Part shown: positions 35,328 through 47,600 of the stretch, in pieces
Numbering within the stretch: the first letter of the stretch is position 1
Layout: every line of letters begins with the position of its first letter
DNA from: Heterotrichella gracilis
Lineage: Eukaryota > Sar > Xanthophyceae > Tribonematales > Xanthonemataceae
Direction: 5' to 3'
Assembly (NCBI GenBank): GCA_032358255.1
Contig: JAULBX010003332.1
Span: forward strand, 186,001 to 250,000
DNA length: 64,000 bases
Notes under the pieces: generated by a model
The model's input: the letters and a program-made list of their open reading frames with translations, nothing else
The model's database searches: none
What the model was told of the DNA's origin: nothing
Program-made: the position numbers and the translations under genes

Positions 35328-36565
35328 TCAGGTTGCGGGTGAAGCGCTGGGAGTTGGCAGGCTGGTGGCTTGTCGCCCACAGCTGGCTTTGGATGTGTAC
35401 CCGGCTGTTGCGGGTTGCGGTGGATGGGAGCTATAGCATGCTGGTCGATGCCCATTTGTGGAGTTTTTGGTGGCTATTGGTGGTGAATGGCCACCCTGTG
35501 GGGATGCTGGAGAATCCCATCTGGTCCTGCTGTGTTGAAGAAAGGCTTGCTAGGATTGGTGGTGAATGGCCACCCTATGGCTGCTGCTGGTTTGGCCCTG
35601 GTAGGCTATAGGCTGCATACCCATGTGGGCGATCACTAAAGTATGCGACACTGTAGCAGCTTAGTGTCATAAATAAAGACCAGTGCGGATTGGGCACGTC
35701 ACGTGTTTTGCATTGATGACCACGTTTCCTAGTGTCACTGGGGTGCGTGTACTGGTGTACGTTGAGTGAAAGGTCCTGGCTTTTGTGTTTAAAGCTGGTT
35801 GCAATGGTACTGCTGCTGCTTGCTTTATCTTTTCTTGTTGCACTCACAAACCTTTTTCATGAACTTTTTGTCAATTCAATGCCATCTAAAGCTCTTAGAC
35901 GCTGAGCGCTGGTCCTCCAATGGACCTGCCACAACCATTGCTATCAGTATCCTGTGATTTGCCTTCTACACGCATGGAAGGCCTGTAAGAAAAATTTCAT
36001 CACCGGCTTGCTGGTTGGTCCATATTTGTATCCCACTACAGTTGCCCGGTTTTTCTGCGACGCTGTGCATTACGCCCATTGTGCACTGCTCTTTGCATGA
36101 CAAGGGTAAATCTAAACTCAAACAATAATCGTGCATGGCGTCAATTTGGCTCTCATGCCATGCCATGCGCGCTTTCAGCTCTGTGGTTTTGGTGTTCGCA
36201 GCTGTTGCCATATTATTGTTCAGCGGTGACCGGTGTCATTCTGCTGCCATGGCCACGATGATGCACTGCGCAATGCGTTGAATGGCAATTCTCCCTGTTG
36301 CGTAGGGTTTACTTAGGGTTCAGCTGCCGTCAGGGTCCGGGCTGAACCTGGGCTTGTAGTTCACAGGCACGACCATGCACCTGCTAAAGGCTTGCCCAAA
36401 GCACCTGGTGACTGTTATATTGCACCACACAACTGGCAAGTTCTTTGGCTCTTATTCTGGCCCTTCACAGCAGCTTCTTTGACGCCTGGTTGATTCAATA
36501 CACCATGGGCCACACACCAACTGACACCGAGACAGCTTCCTGCCTATAGTGGTATTTCCTGCTCC
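35328..36565. other. Intergenic stretch between two plus-strand genes
   Basis: It carries the 3' UTR of the small membrane protein gene and the promoter of the phosphatase gene. A phrase GGTGGTGAATGGCCACCCT occurs twice, near 35480 and 35561, about 80 bases apart. No coding region is convincing. Confidence 0.4.
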
Positions 36566-39500
36566 ATGGCCTCCACATCAACCCCCTTTGTTGATGGCGG
36601 CGTCGGCAGCTCGCCTCCAAGCAGTTACACGGCAACGCCAGCGCACGAGGAAGCCACCGATCCCACAGCTGCGGTTGCAGCTTCGCCACCTATCGATGGA
36701 GCCTCGCCAGCAGCAACGCCCGCTCACGACTTGGCCCCGGTGGAGGCCATACGGCGGAGGATTGAGCGCAGGATGAGCTCCGCCGCTGTTCAGAAGAGTG
36801 TCAACCTGCGGGACGTGGGCAAGCTGTCGCAGGCTCTGCAACATGGGAGGCTGTTCCGAAGCTCCCAGCTGTGCGGGTATGTATGTCCACTTTCTATCGC
36901 AGGAGGCGACCATTGCATACTGAACAGTGATAGTGGAATTTTTGAAGGCGTGGAGTGGTGTGTCGTGCAGACGGTGTGCTTGGCACGGATGCATGCATGG
37001 TGACCTGGAATATGCATGCATGGTGAATCTTGCTCCAGTGCCGTGCAAACGCGGCAGGGGCAGGGCAAAAGCTTACTGTGTCGGGGAGAATGCTTATAAT
37101 ATGTCGGAAAGTAGGGGAGCAACGCCGAACCTTGTAGAAGAGGTGCAGGGCTTTTTTGTGGGACTACCCAAGGCATGAGCTAGCAGTTGAGTGCAACAAC
37201 ACAGGGTGGCCACTGCTCGGTGGCTAAATCTCTACTCGCCAAATAGCGCCTGATTGAATTCCTTGACAGCTGCGACAAGGTTAGCACCCGCAGCAACAGT
37301 GTGCGCACTGTACTATATGGTACCCTATCACAAGGGTTTTTGACTGGATTCGTTTTCCCGCAGGACTGGGGAGATCCATGACATGCACCTCAAGGTAAGA
37401 CCTGTCGGAAATGATGCCATGCAACTACAACTGTCAGTGATGATATGCATGGAAGGGGGTGTGACAGCGGCACCGTAAACCCTAGACAATGCGTTGCACT
37501 GGTGCTAACACGCAAGGTGAATCGCCACCCGGCTCCCATTGCCACCCGCCACCCTACCACAGGTTGGCGCAACAACACCACAATGCATGTAGCAACCACT
37601 ACCACAGTGTTTCACCCTTGCTCGCCACTGGCAGTGCACTGCTCTAGGGTTGCCAGGGAAGCTAGGGTTTGGAACGGTCCAGTGCAACGATCCCACTCAC
37701 AGCATCAGCAACACAATATTGGAGAATCTTTTAGAACGCATTCCTCCCTTGTCAATGTGTTTCCAAGGGTTTGAGGTGCCCTTTCCCTGCGCCAGGCCGT
37801 CCTTGACCTTCGCCAAAAGTCGTCTGCCTGCCGCTCCTCCGAGAGGGCCAAGCGCCTCCCGACCATGCCCAAGCCCCAGGGATATGTGCCAGGTTCGAAG
37901 CAGATCAGTAGATTGCATGGGCGTGGAGTGTCAACAAGGATCTAACTACTGGGTGGATCTCCACTGTCTGCAGCTGAATCAGCGTAGTGAGAGCTGGCTG
38001 GTTTCACATGGGTGGCCTTGCATCTGATGTATTTTGTGGCTCCATGAGTTGTGTTGGTTCAAGTGGTGGCAGCACGGATAGGGATGTTGGTATAACGCTG
38101 TCTATTACATTGTTGTACCTTCAAGTCAATAGTGCACATGCAGCTATCGTCATCGCACATGCATCCCCATCTTACCCTCCTCCCAATCCCCCCTGCCAGG
38201 TGCCGCCAAGCTGACCGCCACCATCCCCCCCCTGCGGCGCGCCATGATGGGTGTGAAGCCATGCCTGGTGCACGGGGAAGTGTGGATGGACAGGCATGGA
38301 GTGGAGGTGGAGGTGTACCATGGTGAGGGGGTCGGGGGAGGGGGGCCTGGGTCACGTTTTCCCCCTGACCATACTGTTATTGCCTGTGGATGAGGGCATA
38401 TGAGTGCATTATTAGTGCATGGGCTTGGTGCAAATGAGACATGATCATGTGCTTTGTATGTTGGCCCGGGGATCATGTGGGGCATGGCGACGTGACATTA
38501 GAGGGTTCCAGGGCAGCAAGTTTATCGCCCTGTTCAACATTTGTCTATCCCCAGCACCATGGCTGTTATAAAAAATTAAATTTTCCACTAGAAAAAACGT
38601 AACAGATAAACTGGCATCTCCACTACCTGTCACCATATCATCCTTCTTAGCAATCCTCATGACTGACGACCTGGCTGGGTTCTGCTGGATATATGCCTGG
38701 TATCCTCACTAGGCGGTTGTGCATGCCGCTGGGCACATTATACTTCTTGGCACATGTTGGCACCTCCGCAACCCGTGTGGGCGCCTCTGCCCCCCCCTGT
38801 TGACTGGCGCCACCCCTGGTCATGTACAACCACCCTGTCCTCTTCCCGCAGCTGACCTGGTGTCGCATCGAGTCTCCTGGAACATCTTCTACTCCATCCC
38901 CATGAAGATCAAGCTCAAGACCCTGGGTGCAGCCCTAATAGGGCGGGCCACAGACGTGATGGCGCGAGCGGTGGCTGACCCGCAGTACATGGGATATGTG
39001 GGGCTGTACAAAATCCTGCTGGACACGGTATGTGAGGGTGTGCCTTTTGAGTTGAATTGGTGGACACAATGCCTTGAAATCTGCGCTATGATCATGTTGG
39101 CAGGTACCATAAAGGATACGTTTCCCTACTTTGTCTCATTGGGTCTTTATCCCTGCACCCATCTCTGCACATACAGACATTCAGCACATGCCAAAGCCCT
39201 TTGGTGTTTGGTGCTCCTTGATGGAATTTCACTTGACCACGGATGGCCGCCACCTGACCAGTACCTCCCCTTAACCCTCTCCCCTTGGCGCCTGCAGTCC
39301 GGCATCGGCATCGCCAAGGCCCTGCGCGTGTTCACCCTCCCCGAGAACTTCCCGCTGCTTGTGCACTGCATCCATGGCAAGGACCGCACAGGCCTGGTCA
39401 TCATGTTGGTGCTGCTGCTGTGCGGGGTGCCCCGCCACTGCATCGTGGAGGACTACGTGCAGTCTGAGATACTGCTCAAGGAGAGCAGGGCCAAGCAGCA

Positions 39501-40023
39501 GCTCCTGTTAGACGGTGCGCCACATATTGACTATCGTAGTATTCCATTTGATCGACTGTTGACCCTTGGAAGTAGAGTTTCGAAAAATGTATCATTAGTT
39601 TTTTATTAGTTGAGTTGAAGCCATATTGATGGGTTTGCGGTCATGGAATTTTTTGTTTGTCACATGCGGTCTAATTAGCAGTCGGCCATTCACAGCTTGC
39701 GCCAACCATCTCTCACCTATTGCATTTCCATATGGACCATGCTTGTTCCATTTGGAATGCACCCTTGGGAGGCACCCACCAACCGTTGCCACCCACACCC
39801 CTCCTTTCTGCCCGCAGACTACCTCATCCACGACGAGGTGATTGCCGCGCGCAAGGAGACCATCGAGGAGGTGCTGGACTACTTTCTGCGCAAGCACGGC
39901 AACGTGGTGAAGTACGTCAAGTCCCTAGGGTTCACCGATGAGGACATTGCAGCCATCCGCAGCAACCTCATGGACCCAGGGGCCATTGGCAGTGTGGTGC
40001 TGGAGTCAGGGGAGGATTTGTAG
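36566..40023 (+). CDS. Tyrosine-phosphatase-like protein (Y_phosphatase3 type)
   Basis: Seven exons: 36566-36876, 37364-37394, 37796-37892, 38200-38322, 38852-39027, 39298-39514 and 39818-40023, for 386 residues. The first ~65 residues are Ser/Ala/Pro-rich. The core begins VNLRDVGKLS and HGRLFRSSQL, the usual first strand of this family, then AVLDLR. The phosphate-binding loop is HCIHGKDRTG with Cys 270 and Arg 276 (CX5R) intact. EDYVQSE follows, then a C-terminal helical segment (IHDEVIAARKETIEEVLDYF). Bacterial and fungal relatives act on phosphotyrosine or phosphoinositides. The substrate here is not known. Compared with bacterial members there is an insert of about 100 residues between the first strands and the P-loop (VHGEVWMDRHGVEVEVYH, then SWNIFYSIPMKIKLKTLG). 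The cytosol is likely, since no membrane helix or clear transit peptide is seen. Confidence 0.82.
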
Positions 40024-41747
40024 GAGAGGCAAAAAGGGGAGGGGAAAGACATTTACTCTTGAAGGCATGAGTAACAAGTTCGTATGTATTAAACTAGTAG
40101 ACCGCATGGATGTGGCATAAGCTGGTGTTGGCTTAGAAGCATTTCTTGCAGTTGTACTTATAACAAGGCTATGGCATGGTGATGTTATGGTATGGGTTGT
40201 GATGAAAGGGTTCCAGGGCACATGTTCAGGGTAGCCCCCGCAGGTGAAGTAGTAACCTGCTCCACAAAGCGAACGAGGATGGGCATGCCATGGAGGATCC
40301 CTGGGGGTTAACAGGGATAGTGGATACCATGGGCACCCATGGTCCCCGGGATGTATCCTACATGGAGGATAATATCACATAATGCCTGTTAAGGAATTCT
40401 AGGGTTGTATTCAGCCCATCACTGTGCCCTGCTGCTGCCACCATATCCCCTCTTAAGGGTAGGGTCAAATTTCATTAACTCTAGAGGAGCTGTGAGATGG
40501 TTGTATTTAATTTCACTGTTGCTACGTTTCCTTATAATTCGGCGTTGACTCGGTTCCTTTATTCTCCACTTTAGTGGATCCATGCCAAGTATGAGGGCAG
40601 TTGCACTGCTTTGGCTAGCTTTGGCACAGTCCAACTGTTACAGCAGCCCTTTAGGGATATAATAATTGTGCAAGCCTTTGCTGTGACATTGCAATTTGCT
40701 TTGAGGATCCTGTAGCGTTGAACAAGGAGCAACATCGCTAGCCTGTGGACTGTTACAGTAAAGTGTGGATATCAATATCACTGAAGAGAAAATGCAAAGT
40801 TGCCAAAGCCACGTATGTATAAGGTACATCATTTGCACTTTCAATGTAAATTCTCATGTAACTAAAGTAAATATACTATTCAGCGGCGGCCTATGAATTC
40901 AGCCATGCCTCATTGATAAGCCGACAGTCGCACATTGTGCCCCGTTGCTCCACTGCATGTCACCATCATGGCATGCTAGCATATGATATTTAAGGGCATC
41001 CTCTAACCCTTCAATGCGACACTGCAGCTTCATGAACCCTATGACTTAGCACGCGCAGTGTTGGTGTAGGCTCATTGCATGTTCCAAACCGGGTCCCGGA
41101 CTATAGCATAACCCTAAGTATGTTGTCAGCCTGATGGCACGGTGCAAGGGGTGCTGCTTGTACCAAATTTAAACCCCTAAACCATACGCATGGTGTTGGT
41201 GAATAAAAGCAGGTGCACCGCAGGCTGCCGAACGGGAGAGTGCACTAGCGACGTGGCTGCCGCCTGCCAGGGGGGCATGGCAAGGGTGTTGCTGGGCTGC
41301 AGCATGTACGGGGTGGCGCAACGGCTGCCCAAGGAGGTGGGAAACAAATATATTTTGATCAAATGTTACATAAACGTTACATAGCTATTGCATGTATGCA
41401 ATCAATTGCACAGAAACGTGCAGCATGCTATATCAGTATGTGTTCAGCTGTTAGACAGTAAACGCACTGAAAGTACAAATGTACTCAACTTATTACTAAT
41501 TGGTAGTGAAAAGGTGACCAATTCTCCAAGCCACAGGTGTCTGGCTGTCCAATGGCTGTCCAAGTCGTAATTACATTAATGCCATTCCATATTGGCATTG
41601 TACTAGTGTCAGTTGCCCTATGCCTTTTTCAAAATCAAATAGTACTGCATGGTGCTGCATGGCACAAGGCGCGCCACGTGACTAGTACCAACATGGGTCG
41701 ATTATATGATCAATGCACCCCACTCACAGTCTGCATCTGCGCTTGCT
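40024..41747. other. Convergent intergenic stretch
   Basis: 1.7 kb lies between the stops of the phosphatase gene (+) and the BTB gene (-). It holds both 3' ends. ORFs are short and unconvincing. No repeat, RNA gene or element is visible to me. Confidence 0.4.
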
Positions 41748-43239
41748 TTAGTCGCCTTCTTTCTCCCACAGTTTCTCCAGCCAGGCGTAGGTGGTGGCCC
41801 AGGTGGTGAACTTGCCAGAAACGGCCGTATCCCCCTGACCCAGGGAGCTGGTGGCCGCTGGCGCAAATGGCATGCCCAAGAATGTCTCCCAGGATGCCAG
41901 GATCAAGACCCCTCAGCTTCTCACTTGCTAGCGCTGCTTGCGTGAGTGAGCCTGAAGAGAGGACCATGGGATGGTTGAAGATCTGCAGTATGCAGTGCGC
42001 CATCAGCCGCGCCATCTTATACTGACTGGCCATGACTGCATAATCCAGCATTGCTACTGGGCTGCTGATGCCAGTGTTATAAAGCAGGTTTTTCAGTCGG
42101 CACTGTTCATCGTAGAAGAGGTCAAGCTTGCACAGTATGTCCCTGGCGTCAAAGAAATCTGCAATGGCTGCCAGGCGCTGCCCCTCCTCAACCTGCACAG
42201 GGACCCCCACAGTAAGTCAGCGCATCACCAAAGGGGTGACCTTTTGAAAGGTGTAGGAATGCCCATAAAAAGAAGAGTATATGCTCTTATATTGAATAGC
42301 ACTTTGCAGGACATACTGACTCTGTCAGCCTGTCAGTGCTAGCCTTGTTGTGGTAACGGATGGGGATAGCATGGGGATAGCATGTGGCACTCAATGTTGC
42401 CAATGCGTGCAGATGCATCCACATTGGGCACAACATCTTGGTGGATCCAAAAGTCAACCTCACAGTACACATGTGCAGATGCACTGGCCCAATTTGGAGT
42501 GTGACCAGACTTGCTGGTGTACCTGTGCACCCAACATTTGTGGCCCCAACTTTTGTGGCCCATAAATCCATAGGCAAAAGATAATGAGGCTAGGTTAGGA
42601 TGCAAGTCTTTGGGTTGCAATGGGTGCGTGCTAGACCATGGCATGCATTGCATGATGTGCTGCTGCTGTTACTTTTATAGTGGGGCGACTGAGGCATATG
42701 TTTAGCAATGCATTTGGCAAACACAGCTGCCAGGCCCTGGGGCCTGTGGCACCGGCAAACACCTGTATATACCTAGCCATATGGGTGTCATGCAGATTGG
42801 GGCTTCAAAGCCCCAATCCACTGCAAAGCCCCGATCTGCATGACACCATTCGGACTGGCTAGGTATAACCTCTGAGGTGTTCTACAAGCTGGAGGGGGTG
42901 GGGGTGACTTACGTCTTTTATTGTAATTTTGCCTGAGCCGTCGTACACATGCTGCAGTAGCAGCAGCATATCCTCATAGCTGATCTTCTTGTCGGTCGCT
43001 TTATCCAGGTCTATGCGCAACTTTCCGTCTGACGAGCTCTTCCTGACGGAAGACAGCAGGGAACCCAGCACTCCAGAGTAGCAAGCCAGCACTTGGCTGT
43101 GCCCAGGCAAGGTTTTGCCTTCAACGACGAGCTCCACATCCGCGCTGCTGGCAAATTCGGAGTTGCTCATCGCAAACTTTTTTAAATAGGAAGGCATATC
43201 AAGTACAAGCGAGCCTTCACTGTTTTGGTTGTGTGCCAT
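41748..43239 (-). CDS. BTB/POZ-domain protein
   Basis: Two exons: 42913-43239 and 42192 downwards. Exon 1 encodes 109 residues. After MAHNQNSEGSLVLDMPSYL the BTB core begins: SSADVELVVEGKTLPGHSQV, LACYSGVLGSLL, then YEDMLLLLQHVYDG. Exon 2 continues with VEEGQRLAAIADFFDARDIL and LAAIADFF-type helices (LDYAVMASQYKMARLMAHCI), as in BTB-plus-helical proteins. Family members often present substrates to Cullin-3 ligases or dimerise. Which applies here is not known. The C-terminus is uncertain. One frame stays open to 41710. A second frame, one base shifted near 41860, reads MPFAPAATSSLGQG then FTTWATTYAWLEKLWEKEGD and stops at 41748-41750, which looks more protein-like. An upstream in-frame ATG at 43311 exists but its extension is not BTB-like. 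Confidence 0.8.
42768..42867. repeat. Imperfect inverted repeat with nested hairpin, BTB gene intron
   Basis: The outer arms share TATACCTAGCCA and GGTGTCATGCAGAT with their complements, about 40 bases each with small gaps. A second hairpin, ATTGGGGCTT/AAGCCCCAAT, is nested inside the left half. The whole 100-base unit lies in the only intron of the BTB gene. A MITE remnant or small-RNA precursor are both possible. Confidence 0.7.
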
Positions 43240-44689
43240 AGCTAGCCAAGGCTGCCAAAGTCTCAGAACGCATGTGTCCGGGGCCCCAAGTTGCCTAAGA
43301 AGCCGATACAATATTGCTGGCGGACGATACCGACCCCTCGAGCATGCCTATGCCTATAGAAATAGCTACTCCGAAAGCGTCTCGTGAATTTGTAGCAGTG
43401 TGGGTTCTGCTGTGGGCGGTTGCGGTTTGACACCATGTGGACACAAAATTTGGCAATTGCTAACCCTATTTTAGGGTTGTACATGTATCAGGCGAGGTGA
43501 AATTGATTCCGTGTTTCCGGTGACATCCCCCCTACTCAGAGGGTCAAAATGGGAGTTGGTTGGTCAGGTTTACGAACAAGGTTGTACACCTTGCTAGGCA
43601 ACGCCAGGTGTGGTCAAACATGGCAAGGGTGTTGCTGCGAGGCCATACAGCCCAAATACGCAGAGTAATGGGCTTCCCTGACAATATTATGGGCCAAAAG
43701 GGGTCAAGACTGGAAGTTATAAGTAAAATTTTTTTTTTTTAAAAATAAAGGATGATTAAATGCATTAAATTCACAATTTTTAATGTAATATAATTTGTTC
43801 ACCATGTACAAATATCAATCATTTGCAACTTGGGCTCTATGTACTTGGCTCCTAGGGGCCAGGCAATGCCTCCCACTACACTCTTGTAGGGCTGGGGTAG
43901 GTGTTTCAATGATCATAATGAGCTATGTGGTCCACAGTATTTTTCTGACCAACTTTACCAACCAACCAACTTCTCCTCCCCCCCCCCTACTCCGGCGAGC
44001 CCAAATGTCACCGGAAACACGGAATCAATTTCACCCCGCCTCACAGTGAGCCCATGGATAATTCAGCCAATAATCCTGGGCCAGTGTTCATCCAAGTAGA
44101 AGTGTGTGATTATACCACTTGCAACCTTTGGAACAGAGTGCTTTGTATCACCCAGTCCGGCGCTATGCTGGTCATACAATTTGCATCGAATACATTGGGT
44201 ATACCTTTTGCCCAGCGGTCAGCTGATCTCTGCAGCCGGTGCCAAGTGTTGACCAATCTGTGTACCATATACTGGTGTGCCATTTGTAACGTATAGCACC
44301 AGCAATGCTGGCGGTGGCATCATGGCTCAGAGCCTTCTTGCAAGTTGGCAGTTGGGTTTGGGGCTTGTGGTTCCAGGGCAGGCAATGGTTGAAGGCAGCC
44401 GGGAAGGCAGCCAGGTTTGGGATACATTGTTTTCCTTTAGGTTTCACAATGAGGGGAATATTTTGTCCCTCACATACCACATGCTGCACAAATTAAGCCC
44501 AACATACCATCCCACCCGCCATGAGAATTAGGGTTCAAGGTGGAGGGTTTCCACCTGTCGAGGCATCAATTTTGCCTATATAAACGATATTTTGCCAAGG
44601 TCGCAGGTATTTTTGCAAATACCTGAAGTAATTCCCAGGCCCTCAGGGATAAGAGCACACTTTGTGAGATACAGAGTAGTGTCAACAAC
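43240..44689. promoter_or_regulatory. Divergent promoter region containing a MITE-like element
   Basis: It separates the starts of the BTB gene (-) and the amidase-like gene (+). The element at 43490-44041 fills its centre, including an AT-rich core. The rest shows no coding signal. Confidence 0.45.
43490..44041. mobile_element. MITE-like non-autonomous DNA element with terminal inverted repeats
   Basis: The left end (43490-43526) and right end (44005-44041) are inverted copies of each other, 36 of 37 bases matching, starting AGGCGAGGTGAAATTG on the left. Weaker inverted similarity continues inward (GTTGGTTGG against CCAACCAAC). The core is AT-rich with a poly-T run near 43730. No transposase ORF is present. 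The total length of about 550 bases suits a MITE. A target-site duplication is not clear, so the ends may be off by a few bases. It lies in a divergent promoter. Confidence 0.7.
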
Positions 44690-47600
44690 ATGCGGCGAAC
44701 AGCAGGAAGCTTGGCGCTAACCAGGTGCATTAGCCGATGCATCGCAGCTGTTGACACATACCATTTTGTTTCTTTGGCTAGGAAGCGTTAGTATATAGAA
44801 AACAACTTATTTGGTGTCGCTTGCCTTTGCATTATGCGCGCCCCACTCGTCCCGCATGTGCGGAAATATGCATGCATCAGGTTCAACGCATGCATGCATA
44901 TACAATCCCACACGCTACAACCTATGGCCAAGTAACTATCCATACCTACTAACAGGATTCAAGGGCTTGATGGGTGGCTTCAGCACCTAGCCGAAACGCT
45001 CTCAGCTCACACGTACCCCAGATCTGTCAGTAACAGCCCTCCAGCACCACCAACCCATTATCAGCCCAGTACCAGCCATCCAGTACCAGCACCTCCCGAT
45101 TGCTGTGCAAAGTCCGCAGCGTCAAAACAGCTATTGTCGTCCCTTGGAAGCACCGCCGCATTCTCAGCGAAACCCCAGTTTAGGGTATCCACCCCTGCCC
45201 GGCCCTCACAGCACGATGCCCGGTGGGCTCACTCACAAGCAAACCCGAGGGAGGTACAAGTTACTGGAAACGTGGGTGGTGGAGCAGTACCCCTGCCGCC
45301 CCTGCCCCACCTCACCTCCCTCGCTCAGGCCCTGGCGCTGCGCCATGACAGACCCGAGGCCACCGCCCAGCTGTGTGCCTCCGCTGTGCGCCACGTGGCA
45401 CGCTTGGGCCACCTCAACGCGTGCAGCGCAGTCATACAGCCTGTGTACGCGCAAGCCCCTGGAAACCCTGTCAACACCCTGTGACATGTGGCAGCGCAAT
45501 CATGCCGCCAGTGTGCATAGTTAAACCCTGGAACCCTACCAAACACACCCTGCTGTGCCGAGGACATGTGCCACCGTGCTTGGGCATTTGGTTGCGCGCA
45601 GTGGCAGGCATGCAACAGAATCCAGCGGGCATGCAACAGATCCAGCATGCAACAGAACCGGTTGCATGGCCGCATCTGCGTGCCTACATGAGTTGCATCA
45701 TATACACCCTCTTACCCCGGTCTTGTCCCTTCTCCTGCAGTGACGTGGGCACCATTCCGACCCAATGGCTGCCAATAGCGGTCAGCGATAACCTGCACGT
45801 CAAGGTAGGCACCAGCAGGGAGTACATTCATTGTTTTGAATATTTTGATTACAAATGTCTAAATTTTATTAGTTTGCAAAAATAAAATCGATACCACTTT
45901 TGATTAAAAGATATCTTTCATTGATATTTTATTTTGAATAATTCCCCACCCTGAATGGTACCCGATCATCATCCCCAGGGCCTACCCACCACAGCAGGAT
46001 GCAGCGCGCTGGCGGATTTCTTCCCCCAGTCTACAGCGCAAGTGGTGCGCCATGTGTGGGGCCATGGGGGCATAGTGGCAGCCAAGGGGAGTATGGATGA
46101 GCTGGGGCTGGGAGCAGCCGGGGTGTTCAGCGGCATGCTGCCTCCATGCATCAATCCATACGGTGGGTGGGGAACGGGGGAGTGGAAGGGTGCCTGCATG
46201 CAGTTTGCAAGGCCACCCAAAGGTCCTGTACTGGAGTGTCATACATACCTGTCCATTTGGCAAGGCAATGCACAAGTACCCACACCTTGTTAGCACAAAT
46301 CTGACACCCTATAGGGTCTGCCGAAGACCCTCGCATCGCGGGTGGGAGCCATGGCGGCACCGCTGCACTGGTGGCCTCAGGCGCAGTCATGGGCGCAATT
46401 GCAACAGACACAGGGGGCGACATCCGCGTCCCGGCCGCAATGTGCGGGGTGGTGGGGATCCTGCCCTCCCCTGGATTCCTCCCCACCGATGGAGTGTTGA
46501 GTGTTGCACCCAGCATGGAGGGGATAGGGGTGCTGGCGCGCAGTGTGGGGGATGCTGCGCTGCTGCTGGCCATGGCGCAGGGGCAGGTGGGGTTTGTCAA
46601 GAGGCCAAAATGCATTCAAGGTCGTTCGTATACTACCTGATAGGAGGTACCATTCCTCTCTTGCTGCGGCAACCTGACTTCCTCCCGTACACACGCACCA
46701 ACACTTGAATCCGCTACATTTCTCTTATCAAATTCACCCCTCCCCTCATTCAGCAGAACTCCTCTCCTGCTGCTGCCACCCTGGCTTTGCTCCTGCATAC
46801 AGCGACATGCGAACCCGCCACATTTGGCCCCTCATTCCTGTCGCAGCTGGGCTTGCCAGGTGGCGTCTCCCCATTGGCTGGGTTGCGGGTGGGTGTGGTC
46901 CAGGAATGGGAGGCAGTGGATGGCGTTCATGGCCATGTGCGCGCGGCGATGACACGTGTTAAGGAGGCATTGGAGCAGGTGGGTGGCGTGGTGGAGGGTG
47001 GCGTGGTGGCGAGTGGCGTGGTGGGTGCATTTGTTGCCAATGTGGGAAGTCCCAAGGTATCACAAATACAGTTTAATTGGTATCATGAAACTATATGAAT
47101 CCAGCATTAATCCCAACTAAAACCCTAATCAAGTACCACGCCAATCCCTTCCCCTTTATGCCTCAGGCGGGTGCGAGTGTGTCCCTGGTGTCCCTCCCCA
47201 GCATCGACTCCTCCCTTGAGGCGCACCACGTGTTGACAACTACTGATCTAGCTGCAACTCTGGAGGGCAAACCTGACTGGCTGGCCCATGCAATCAGTAC
47301 TCATTCAGAAGCCGAGGAGCACACACCTGGCGAGCAGCCTGCTGCTTTTCATGGGTTCGAACAGGTGGGGTACGGCCCAGTGGCCTAGCCTTTGTCAGCT
47401 GCAATGCTCTCCTCCTGCCTGAGTATCAATCCCAAATCACCCGTGCTGCTTGCAGGATTTGGCAAGACTGTCTCACTCCTCATTGCATTTTTCCTCCTAA
47501 CACTTTACATTTTCATTGGTGGCATCAAGAGTGATAGTGTAAGATAATAGGAGGACTATTATTATTTTATTACCTTGGCGGCATGCAGGTCCTGGATGAG

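Noticed and set aside
46081-46110. Lysine in AAKGSMDELG taken as the amidase catalytic lysine
   Set aside because: Its distance to the cis-Ser is 37 residues; the catalytic lysine lies about 75-79 residues before it, at the PIAVSDN site, where this protein has Ser.
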